From NCBI GenBank assembly GCA_019413245.1, contig DXNX01000020.1:1-24141 (forward strand): 24,141 nucleotides of DNA, in the 5' to 3' direction. The position numbers and the translations under genes were made by a program. Below are positions 8,772 through 15,394 of the stretch, piece after piece. Origin of the DNA: Oscillospiraceae bacterium (GTDB taxonomy: Bacteria > Bacillota > Clostridia > Oscillospirales > Ruminococcaceae). Every line of letters begins with the position of its first letter. Position 1 is the stretch's first letter. Under the pieces are notes generated by a model. That model did not search any database. It had not been told where the DNA came from and saw only the letters and a list, made by a program, of their open reading frames with translations.

Positions 8772-10040
8772 TCACACCTTGTCGCCGTTGAGCATTTCCA
8801 GGAAGGCGCCCAGACGGGTGGAGGTCTGGCCTTCTCCGCCGTGGCTGCGGTCGCATCCGTCACCATCCAGAATCAGCAGGGGCAGACCCGCTTCCTCAAA
8901 TTTTTTCTTGGCGATCTGGGCGGCGCCCATGGTGTGCTTGCAGCCCCAGTGGTTGAACCACACCACACCGTCTGCCTTGGTCTGCTTGGCATGGCGGATA
9001 CCGGCTTCGATCCGGCGTGTCACGCCGCCGTTGAGGGCATGATATACCAGGCGATGGGCAATGGCCATATACGGATCAGCGGGGTCAAAGTCCGGTTCAC
9101 ATGCCTGGCTGAGTTCGCAGCCCACGATCTGGGCTTTTTCGCTGAACATCAGGTCTTCCCTGACGGCATCGGACCAGAAAGGAATGGTGTGCATCCAGTA
9201 AATGCGCTTGCCTTTCTTGGGCGGGGCCTGCTTGACATCCTGGAGCAGCATATCCACGAACTTTTCCTCCTGGGGCGTACCCAGCAGAATGTTGTTGGTC
9301 ATGCCACAGTACAGCGGGCTGACCAGGTCGGTGGGAATATACCGGTCGGCCTTTTCCTCCTGAAAGCGGCCGAACTTTTCCAGCGTGCGCTTGCTGCGCT
9401 GCAACCGTTCAGACAGGGCCGCCTCGTCGATCTTCTTACCGGTGTTCTTTTCCAGGAAACCGGCCAGCGCCTTGAGCTGCTCGGCCACATAGCGGACATT
9501 GTCCTCGTTCTGCTGCAGCGGCACATCCAGTGCAAACAGCGGGACTTTATACAGATCAGCCAGGGCACGGAACGTCAGCATATTGGCGTCACACATCAGG
9601 TTGGTGTACACGATGCATTTCGGCTTGGGCAGCAGACCTTTCAGAGCTGCCCCGAAGAAGGTCTTGTGATAGCTGCACAGGGTCTCGGCAATACCGCTGT
9701 TTTCCGCCTGCTGCAGCAGGCCTCGTTCCACCTTGCTGGCAGACAGGTAACAGGACATGGCTTCCGCGTTGTACGGATGCAGCCCCACCTCCTGCAGCAG
9801 CTCGCAAGGCGTGAACACGCTGACGATGGCGCACTGATCCGGGCACTGCAGCGGTTTGAGCATGGCATCCATCATCATGACCGCCAGGTGACGGTCCGCG
9901 GGAATCAGCCGTTTGTCCGGCAGCAACTTGAATTTCAGGTTCTGGGCTTCCCAGCCTGTTTTGAGCAGCCAGCGAGCCCGGGGCAGGCTGGTGTTGCTCC
10001 ATTTTTCAACATAATCTCCAAATACGTCTACTACTGCCAT
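8772..10040 (-). CDS. 2-hydroxyacyl-CoA dehydratase-type iron-sulfur protein (HgdB/BcrC superfamily)
   Basis: 422 residues. The start at 10040 (MAVVDVFGDYVEKW) follows AGAGGGG; the open frame extends further upstream without support. Superfamily traits are the segments with TPCELLQEVGLHP, YTNLMCDAN, LYCGMTNN, FNHWGCKHTMGA and the closing GEGQTSTRLGAFLEML. It has twelve cysteines, many in conserved positions, fitting a [4Fe-4S] or larger cluster. It is the promoter-proximal gene of a two-gene operon with the HgdB-HgdC fusion, which probably supplies the second subunit and the activating ATPase. Known relatives dehydrate 2-hydroxyacyl-CoA, reduce benzoyl-CoA, or carry a double-cubane cluster. 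No CoA-transferase, acyl-CoA dehydrogenase or electron-transfer flavoprotein gene lies nearby, so the reaction cannot be named. Confidence 0.88.
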   Translation of the reverse strand: MAVVDVFGDYVEKWSNTSLPRARWLLKTGWEAQNLKFKLLPDKRLIPADRHLAVMMMDAMLKPLQCPDQCAIVSVFTPCELLQEVGLHPYNAEAMSCYLSASKVERGLLQQAENSGIAETLCSYHKTFFGAALKGLLPKPKCIVYTNLMCDANMLTFRALADLYKVPLFALDVPLQQNEDNVRYVAEQLKALAGFLEKNTGKKIDEAALSERLQRSKRTLEKFGRFQEEKADRYIPTDLVSPLYCGMTNNILLGTPQEEKFVDMLLQDVKQAPPKKGKRIYWMHTIPFWSDAVREDLMFSEKAQIVGCELSQACEPDFDPADPYMAIAHRLVYHALNGGVTRRIEAGIRHAKQTKADGVVWFNHWGCKHTMGAAQIAKKKFEEAGLPLLILDGDGCDRSHGGEGQTSTRLGAFLEMLNGDKV

Positions 10041-10116
10041 AGATTGTACCCCTCTATATTGCAAAAAAACGATAGCCTTGCCGCCGTTTCCTTTCCCTGA
10101 AACAGGCGTAATTTTA

Positions 10117-10125
10117 ATTGTAACA
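10117..10125 (-). promoter_or_regulatory. extended -10 promoter of the dehydratase operon
   Basis: On the minus strand TGTTACAAT (10125-10117) combines an extended TG with TACAAT. No good -35 is present at 17 bases. The start codon is 77 bases downstream. Confidence 0.5.
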
Positions 10126-10162
10126 CATTTTATACATCCATGTAACCCTCTAAACGTACAAA

Positions 10163-10198
10163 AAGTGGTGATCTGTTCAAAAAAACAAATCACCACTT
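10163..10198 (-). terminator. terminator of the fur transcript
   Basis: The perfect outer 10-bp stem (10163-10172 with 10189-10198) continues inward with further A-U and G-U pairs. On the minus strand it is followed by TTTTTG, so it ends transcription coming from fur before the dehydratase promoter. Confidence 0.8.
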
Positions 10199-10203
10199 CG
10201 GAA

Positions 10204-10362
10204 GAAATCTGTTATGTTTTGTAAGCAGACAACAAAAATCGCCGGGGCAAAGTCTGCTTTGCTCCGACGCCAACGGTCCGGAATTCGATGCCTCCCGCCG
10301 CCACCGGACCACGGTTCGCGGGCGCAAACTGTGCTGCCCGCCGCAATCAGGCAGTGCACAGT
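10204..10362. other. non-coding stretch after fur with several inverted repeats
   Basis: About 160 bases between the fur stop and its terminator contain no convincing ORF. They hold three short perfect inverted repeats: GCAGAC/GTCTGC, GGTCCGG/CCGGACC and GCGGGC/GCCCGC. It is therefore a structured 3' untranslated region of the fur mRNA; a small RNA is possible but unproven. Confidence 0.4.
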
Positions 10363-10746
10363 TCACTGGCTTTCTTCGGCCGCACATTTGCTGCAAAGAC
10401 CGAACACGGTCAGATTCCAGTCCTCCGCCACAATGCCGGGGCAGGAATCCACCAGTGCCTTGAGTTTTTCCGGTTCGATGTACAAGCTTTCCACCTGATG
10501 GCATTTGCGGCACCACAGGTGCTGATGCTGTTCTACCTGGCCGTCAAAGCGGTCGGCTTCCCCGGGAATGGAAACGCGGCGGACCTTACCGATTTCCACC
10601 AGAGTGTTGAGATCACGGTATACCGTGCCAAGGCTCAGACGCGGGCACTCCGTCCGCAGAGACGTGCAGATCTGCTCGGCCGTCGGATGATCGGTACGTC
10701 CGAGCACTTCGCGCAGGATCAATTCCCGCTGATGAGAATAACGCAT
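10363..10746 (-). CDS. Fur family metal/peroxide-responsive repressor
   Basis: 127-residue Fur-family protein. The start at 10746 (MRYSHQREL) follows AAGGAGAG; the longer frame to 10812 has no such site. The N-terminal winged helix includes DHPTAEQI and SLGTVYRDLNTL. The C-terminal metal domain has RFDG, HQHLWC and two CxxC pairs (C79/C82 and C118/C121) for structural zinc. His20, Asp68, His74 and His76 line up with PerR-type regulatory ligands His37, Asp85, His91 and His93. The last ligand (Asp104 in PerR, Glu in Fur) is displaced: the sequence reads CHQVESL, with Glu one place early and Ser at the expected site. PerR-like is the best guess for an anaerobe, but Fur or Zur cannot be excluded. 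It has its own promoter and terminator. Confidence 0.88.
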   Translation of the reverse strand: MRYSHQRELILREVLGRTDHPTAEQICTSLRTECPRLSLGTVYRDLNTLVEIGKVRRVSIPGEADRFDGQVEQHQHLWCRKCHQVESLYIEPEKLKALVDSCPGIVAEDWNLTVFGLCSKCAAEESQ

Positions 10747-10820
10747 GGGAGCTCTCCTTATCAAAAAAGTCATTTTCCGGCTACCCGGCGCCCCGGACAG
10801 CCCTCCCCTCACACGCCTTT

Positions 10821-10850
10821 ATTCTACTGAATTTTATTGTCCTTTGTCAA
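10821..10850 (-). promoter_or_regulatory. fur promoter
   Basis: On the minus strand a consensus TTGACA (10850-10845) and TAGAAT (10826-10821) are 18 bases apart. The start codon is about 75 bases downstream. No clear Fur or PerR box was recognised over it. Confidence 0.7.
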
Positions 10851-10891
10851 CACTTTCACAGAAATATAATCAAAAAGCTAGGCTTTCTTTT

Positions 10892-10978
10892 AAAAATCGA
10901 ACACACTGCCTTTTCTTGTTCGATTTTTCCGCAAAACTGTCGTTCCATGACAAACATTTTTTCGACTTATCGAAAAAA
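10892..10978. repeat. two tandem hairpins upstream of fur
   Basis: A perfect 12-bp inverted repeat (AAAAATCGAACA 10892-10903, TGTTCGATTTTT 10917-10928) is followed by a 9-bp repeat with a 4-base loop (TTTTTTCGA 10957-10965, TCGAAAAAA 10970-10978). The second shares its A run with the adjoining rarA terminator, so the two hairpins exclude each other. Both could act as back-up terminators. Confidence 0.7.
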
Positions 10979-11013
10979 AAGTGTCCACTGCTTTTGCAGG
11001 GACACTTTTTTTT
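10973..11013. terminator. rarA terminator
   Basis: The stem pairs A8-GTGTCC with GGACAC-T8 and continues as CTGC-TTTT-GCAG with one bulged base, about 18 bp in total. On the minus strand it gives an 8-T tail just after the rarA stop. Confidence 0.92.
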
Positions 11014-11018
11014 GTTTC

Positions 11019-12302
11019 TTATTCGCATGCCTGGCCCTTAATCCGTTTCCAATACTGGGCCGCAGCCTGTTCTGTTTTATTGTCACCAAAATGGTAGTAG
11101 GTTTTGTCTTTCAGTGCATCCGGTAAATATTGCTGATAGACCCAATGATTGGGCCAGTCATGAGGATATTTATAGTGCTGCCCCTTGACGGCCGCGTCTT
11201 CCCCGTCGTAGTGTTTGTTCTGCAGCTGACGCGGGATGGGGACGACTTTCCCTGCCTGTACATCCGCCATGGCTGCAATGATAGCATCGTGGGCGGTATT
11301 GGACTTTGGCGCCGTTGCCACCAGGACCACCGCATCGGCCAGAGGCAGGCGGGCTTCGGGCAGCCCCAGCATGTTGGCCGCATCCACAGCCGCTTTCACA
11401 ATGGGAATGATCTGCGGCCAGGCCAGGCCCACATCCTCGCAGGCCGTGACCATCAGGCGCCGGCAGGCAGAGGGCAGGTCCCCCGCTTCCAGCAGACGGG
11501 CCAGGTAATGCAGGGCCGCGTCCGGGTCGGACCCGCGCATGGATTTCTGGTAGGCCGAGATGATATCGTAATGGTCATCCCCCTGCTTATCGTACCGCAT
11601 GGCGGTGCGGCGGGCCACCTGTTTAGCCATATCCAGCGTCACAACGCGTTTTCCGTCCGTCTGCGGCGCTGCTGTGACCACAAATTCCAGGTTGCCCAGC
11701 GCCTTGCGCATATCCCCGCCGGCGCTTTCGGCCAGATAGGGCAGCGCGTCCGGTTCAATACAGACCGGGATGCCGTCTTCCTCCCCCAGGCGTTTGGCGG
11801 CGTTCTGCAATCCCACAGAAATATCTTCCGGAGTCAGAGATTTGAATTCAAAAACGGTGCAGCGGGACAAAAGCGCGTTGTATATATAAAAGTAGGGATT
11901 TTCGGTGGTGGAGGCAATGAGGGTCACGGTGCCCTGTTCGATACATTCCAGCAAGCTCTGCTGCTGACGCTTGTTGAAATATTGTATCTCGTCCAGATAT
12001 AACAGAATTCCACCGGACGCATGCAGGGTGCCGATCTCCCCCAGCACCGTCTTGATATCGGCGGTGGAGGCAGTGGTCCCGTTGAGCTTGTGCAGCCGCA
12101 TCCCGCTGTTGGCGGCGATGATACTGGCCACGGTGGTCTTGCCCACACCGGAAGGCCCATAAAAAATCATGTTGGGGATGCGGCCGGAAGCCTGGGCGGC
12201 TTCCAGGGTGCGGCGGAAGACCTGTCCTTCCCCCAACAGATGGCGCTGGCCGCAGACTTCGGCCAGGGTGCGCGGACGCAGACGCTGTGCCAGTGGTTCC
12301 AT
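11019..12302 (-). CDS. rarA: replication-associated recombination protein A (AAA+ ATPase)
   Basis: 427 residues, the normal length of RarA/MgsA. The AAA+ core carries Walker A GPSGVGKTT, Walker B LLYLDEIQ, sensor ASTTENP and the arginine finger region LLSRCTVFEF. The C-terminal half has the MgsA tetramerisation features, including MRGSDPDAALHYLARLLEAGD and the late KYPHDWPNHWVYQQYLPD. It works at stalled replication forks as a clamp-loader-like tetramer. The start at 12302 follows AAGGGAGA. It faces away from nth, another genome-maintenance gene, across a 110-base shared promoter region. Confidence 0.96.
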   Translation of the reverse strand: MEPLAQRLRPRTLAEVCGQRHLLGEGQVFRRTLEAAQASGRIPNMIFYGPSGVGKTTVASIIAANSGMRLHKLNGTTASTADIKTVLGEIGTLHASGGILLYLDEIQYFNKRQQQSLLECIEQGTVTLIASTTENPYFYIYNALLSRCTVFEFKSLTPEDISVGLQNAAKRLGEEDGIPVCIEPDALPYLAESAGGDMRKALGNLEFVVTAAPQTDGKRVVTLDMAKQVARRTAMRYDKQGDDHYDIISAYQKSMRGSDPDAALHYLARLLEAGDLPSACRRLMVTACEDVGLAWPQIIPIVKAAVDAANMLGLPEARLPLADAVVLVATAPKSNTAHDAIIAAMADVQAGKVVPIPRQLQNKHYDGEDAAVKGQHYKYPHDWPNHWVYQQYLPDALKDKTYYHFGDNKTEQAAAQYWKRIKGQACE

Positions 12303-12340
12303 GAAAAATTCTCCCTTTTTCGCAAATAAGTGACTTACCC

Positions 12341-12373
12341 TTGCATTATAGACGATTAAAATGGTAGAATCAA
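12341..12373. promoter_or_regulatory. interlocked divergent promoters of rarA and nth
   Basis: Plus strand (nth): TTGCAT 12341-12346, 18-base spacer, TAGAAT 12365-12370. Minus strand (rarA): TTGATT 12373-12368, 17-base spacer, TATAAT 12350-12345. The -10 of each overlaps the -35 of the other, so polymerase cannot occupy both at once. Confidence 0.7.
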
Positions 12374-12412
12374 GGCAGAGAAGTAATACCTTTTTGAAAG
12401 TGAGAGACCCTC

Positions 12413-13078
12413 ATGACCAAGAAAGAGCTGGCCGCCATCTGCATTGCGCGGCTGAAAAAAGAGTATCCGCTGGCAGATTGCACCCTGGATTACGACCATG
12501 CGTGGCAGCTGCTGGTGGAGGTGCGTCTGGCCGCCCAGTGCACCGACGAGCGGGTGAATGTGGTGGTCAAAGACCTGTTTGCCAAATACCCCAGCGTACA
12601 GGCTCTGGCCGCTGCCGCCCCGGAAGAGATTGAAGCCATTGTAAAGCCCTGCGGGTTGGGCCGCAGCAAGGCCCGGGATATTTCGGCCTGCATGCGGATG
12701 CTGCGGGACAAATACGACGGCAAGGTGCCGGACGACTTCGATGCCCTGCTGGCACTGCCTGGTGTGGGCCGCAAAAGCGCCAACCTGATCATGGGAGATG
12801 TGTTCGGCAAGCCTGCCATCGTCACCGACACCCACTGCATCCGCCTGTGCGGGCGCATCGGGCTGGTGGATGAGGGCGTCAAGGAACCCAAGAAGGTAGA
12901 AATGGCCCTGTGGAAGATCATCCCGCCGGAGGAAGGCAGCGATTTCTGCCACCGGCTGGTATATCACGGCCGGGCCGTCTGTACGGCCCGTACCGAACCC
13001 TACTGTGACCGCTGCTGCCTGGCCGATGTATGCCGGTATGCACGCAAAAATCACAAGACCAAGAAAGAGGAGGCGTAA
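12413..13078 (+). CDS. nth: endonuclease III (DNA glycosylase/AP lyase)
   Basis: 221 residues. It removes oxidised pyrimidines and cleaves the abasic site in base excision repair. The helix-hairpin-helix LPGVGRKSAN carries the catalytic lysine; TDTHCIRLCGRIG holds the catalytic aspartate. The C-terminal iron-sulfur loop is CTARTEPYCDRCCLADVC, spaced C-x7-C-x2-C-x5-C, one residue longer in the first gap than the common C-x6. The start at 12413 has only a modest AAAGTGAGAG site. GntR follows 2 bases after the stop, so the two are co-transcribed. Confidence 0.96.
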   Translation: MTKKELAAICIARLKKEYPLADCTLDYDHAWQLLVEVRLAAQCTDERVNVVVKDLFAKYPSVQALAAAAPEEIEAIVKPCGLGRSKARDISACMRMLRDKYDGKVPDDFDALLALPGVGRKSANLIMGDVFGKPAIVTDTHCIRLCGRIGLVDEGVKEPKKVEMALWKIIPPEEGSDFCHRLVYHGRAVCTARTEPYCDRCCLADVCRYARKNHKTKKEEA

Positions 13079-13080
13079 GC

Positions 13081-13830
13081 GTGGAGCAGCACGCAAAAGC
13101 TCCGGCCCAGCTGGGCGGGGCGTTGATTTCATCCCGGGTGGTGGACCGCCTTCTGGAGGAGATGACCCACGGTGCCTATGCCGGGCTGGACCGCCTGCCC
13201 CCCGAACTGGAACTGGCATCCCAGCTGGGGGTCAGCCGCACGGTGGTGCGGGACGCCCTGAGTGAACTGGAGCGCGACGGGTACCTGGAACGGGTACGGG
13301 GCATCGGCACAGTGGTGAACCGGGACGTGGTACATCTGGCCCACCGCATGGACCAGAAGATGGAGTTCCATAAGATGATCGAGGCCACCAGCCGCATCCC
13401 CCACACCGACCATCTGCTGGTGACCCGGCAGATTGCAGATGACGAACTGGCTGCAGCGCTGTGCCTGCAGCCCGGGGAAACGGTCCTGGTTGTGGGCAAG
13501 CGGATGCTGGCCGACGACATTCCGGTGCTGTTCTGCACCGACGTGATGCCCCTTTCCCTTTTTAGCGGAAGGCTGGACGGCATCGATTTCAGCCGCCCCA
13601 TCTTCGATGTGCTGCAGGACCACTGTGATATCCAGACCGCCAGCACGGTGGCCCGGCTTCATGCAGTCCAGGGGGAAACCGCCGTGCGCCGTCTGCTGGG
13701 GCTGAGCCCGGACAAGGCATTGCTGGAGCTGGAGGAAACCTGCTATTCCCGTCTGTGCCGCCCGGTGGTGCGCAGCCGGACGCTTTATACAGATTTTTTT
13801 GATTTTGCTCTTGTGCGCAAGCTCGTATAG
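13081..13830 (+). CDS. GntR family regulator with UTRA domain
   Basis: About 249 residues from a GTG start at 13081, chosen for GAGGAGG 8 bases upstream; the in-frame ATG at 13030 would overlap nth by 49 bases. The N-terminal winged helix contains LPPELELASQLGVSRTVVRDALSELERDGYLER. The C-terminal effector domain fits UTRA (HutC type), with LAAALCLQPGETVLVVGKRMLADDIPVLFC. The effector is unknown. It sits directly before pyrBI but those genes have their own promoter inside its 3' end, so control of pyrimidine genes is only a possibility. Confidence 0.88.
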   Translation: MEQHAKAPAQLGGALISSRVVDRLLEEMTHGAYAGLDRLPPELELASQLGVSRTVVRDALSELERDGYLERVRGIGTVVNRDVVHLAHRMDQKMEFHKMIEATSRIPHTDHLLVTRQIADDELAAALCLQPGETVLVVGKRMLADDIPVLFCTDVMPLSLFSGRLDGIDFSRPIFDVLQDHCDIQTASTVARLHAVQGETAVRRLLGLSPDKALLELEETCYSRLCRPVVRSRTLYTDFFDFALVRKLV

Positions 13831-13839
13831 TTGTAGAAT
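13811..13839 (+). promoter_or_regulatory. pyrBI promoter
   Basis: TTGTGC (13811-13816) and TAGAAT (13834-13839) are 17 bases apart, overlapping the end of the GntR gene. It would give a leader of about 107 bases before pyrB. Confidence 0.55.
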
Positions 13840-13853
13840 AGGTGAGGCTTATG

Positions 13854-13905
13854 GGCCGCCGCTTCTGCGGGCAGGGTTTATCCCCTGTTCACAGGGTCGG
13901 CGGCC
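13854..13905 (+). promoter_or_regulatory. pyrBI leader with alternative hairpins
   Basis: An outer perfect 8-bp stem (GGCCGCCG 13854-13861, CGGCGGCC 13898-13905) encloses CCCTG (13883-13887). That CCCTG can pair with either CAGGG at 13872-13876 or CAGGG at 13892-13896. This geometry suits a two-state switch. There is no T run and no PyrR-type motif, so translational or protein-mediated control is more likely than simple attenuation. Confidence 0.45.
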
Positions 13906-13953
13906 TTGGGCTGTACGTTAAAACCAGAAACAGGAAAGGAAAGGTTGTTGCCC

Positions 13954-14901
13954 ATGAGACACCTGATCGATCCGCGTGATTTCACCTACGAGGAAACGCT
14001 GCGCCTGCTGGACCTGGCCGACCGTATTCACGACGACCCGGCTGCCTACCAGGATGTGGCGTACCGCAAGCGCCTGGCATCGCTGTTCTATGAACCCTCC
14101 ACCCGTACCCGTCTTTCGTTTGAAGCTGCCATGCTGAATCTGGGCGGCCAGGTCCTTGGCTTCCCGGATGCCGGCGTGTCCAGTGCTTCCAAGGGCGAAA
14201 CGGTGGCGGACACCATCCGCATCGTCAGCTGCTATGCCGACATCGCCGCCATGCGCCATCCCAAGGAGGGTGCGCCGCTGCGGGCATCGCGGTATTCCCG
14301 GATCCCTGTCATCAATGCGGGCGACGGCGGTCACAGCCATCCCACCCAGACACTGCTGGACATGATGACCATCCGCCGCCGCAAGGGGCATCTGGATGGG
14401 CTGACCATCGGCTTCTGCGGCGACCTGAAATTCGGGCGCACCGTCCATTCCCTGATCAAGAGCCTGTCCCGCTGGCCGAACATGAAGTTCGTGCTCATCA
14501 GCCCCGAAGAACTGCGGGTGCCGGATTACATCCTGACCGAAGTACTGGACCCCAAGGGCATCCCCTATGTGGAGACCCGCAGCCTAGAAGAGGCACTGCC
14601 TCAGCTGGACATCCTGTACATGACCCGTGTGCAGCGGGAGCGCTTCTTCAACGAGGAAGATTACGTCCGCCTGAAGAACAGCTACATCCTGACCAAGGCC
14701 AAGCTGGCCCAGGCCCCTGCCGACATGGCGGTGCTGCATCCCCTGCCCCGTGTGAACGAGATTACCCTGGATGTGGATGACGATCCCCGTGCGGCCTACT
14801 TTGAACAGGCACAGAACGGCGTATACATGCGCATGGCACTGATCATGACTTTGCTGGGTCTGAAAGACCCCAAGACCGGGGAGGTGGCTTTCGAATGCTG
14901 A
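13954..14901 (+). CDS. pyrB: aspartate carbamoyltransferase, catalytic chain
   Basis: 315 residues. It joins carbamoyl phosphate and aspartate in the committed step of pyrimidine synthesis. [13 protein letters not shown] binds carbamoyl phosphate; HPTQTLLD and HPLPRVNEI are further active-site blocks. The start at 13954 ([10 protein letters not shown]) follows AGGAAAGGAAAGG; the earlier ATG at 13906 lies at the base of the leader hairpin and lacks a ribosome site. It overlaps pyrI by 7 bases, ensuring balanced synthesis of the c and r chains of the class B holoenzyme. Confidence 0.98.
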   Translation: MRHLIDPRDFTYEETLRLLDLADRIHDDPAAYQDVAYRKRLASLFYEPSTRTRLSFEAAMLNLGGQVLGFPDAGVSSASKGETVADTIRIVSCYADIAAMRHPKEGAPLRASRYSRIPVINAGDGGHSHPTQTLLDMMTIRRRKGHLDGLTIGFCGDLKFGRTVHSLIKSLSRWPNMKFVLISPEELRVPDYILTEVLDPKGIPYVETRSLEEALPQLDILYMTRVQRERFFNEEDYVRLKNSYILTKAKLAQAPADMAVLHPLPRVNEITLDVDDDPRAAYFEQAQNGVYMRMALIMTLLGLKDPKTGEVAFEC

Positions 14902-15326
14902 ACATCGACGAAATCCAGAACGGCGTGGTCATTGACCACATCACCGCCGGCACCGGCCTGGCGCTGTATCATCTGATGGAGCTGGAAAAGCTCAGCGACG
15001 CCAGCGTGGCCCTGCTGCAGAACGTGCGCAGCCAGAAGAGCGGCAAGAAGGACATCATCAAGATCGAGGGCGACATCCAGAGCCTGGACTTCAACGTGCT
15101 GGGCTATCTGGACCCCCAGATTACCATCACCTACATCGAGAACGGCCATGTGACCCGCAAAGTCCGGCCGGAACAGCCCAAGCAGCTGGTGAACGTGATC
15201 AAGTGCACCAACCCCCGCTGCATCACCTCTCTGGAGGAAGGCTGCGACCATATCTTCGCGCTGACCCCCACCGGACGGTATCGCTGCATCTACTGCGAAC
15301 AGGAATTCAAGGTCAAGAACCTGTAA
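14895..15326 (+). CDS. pyrI: aspartate carbamoyltransferase, regulatory chain
   Basis: 143 residues. The N-terminal allosteric domain contains [13 protein letters not shown] and KIEGDIQS, which bind nucleotide effectors. The C-terminal zinc domain has the four cysteines CTNPRC and CIYC that hold the contact to PyrB. The gene starts inside the pyrB end. Presence of PyrI means the enzyme is feedback-regulated by nucleotides. Confidence 0.98.
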   Translation: MLNIDEIQNGVVIDHITAGTGLALYHLMELEKLSDASVALLQNVRSQKSGKKDIIKIEGDIQSLDFNVLGYLDPQITITYIENGHVTRKVRPEQPKQLVNVIKCTNPRCITSLEEGCDHIFALTPTGRYRCIYCEQEFKVKNL

Positions 15327-15351
15327 TCTCCTTTTCCAAAACACATAAAAC

Positions 15352-15394
15352 AAAAGAAGTGCTTTCCTTATAAAAAGGAAGGCACTTCTTTTTT
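15352..15394. terminator. bidirectional terminator between pyrI and the clp gene
   Basis: An 18-bp stem (15352-15369 with 15375-15392, one G-T pair, 5-base loop) flanked by A's and T's serves both convergent genes. It touches the stop codon of the minus-strand Clp gene. Confidence 0.92.

Noticed and set aside
10747..10880. A PerR/Fur box over the fur promoter
   Set aside because: Only short ATTC/GAAT symmetry was found; nothing close to the 7-1-7 consensus.
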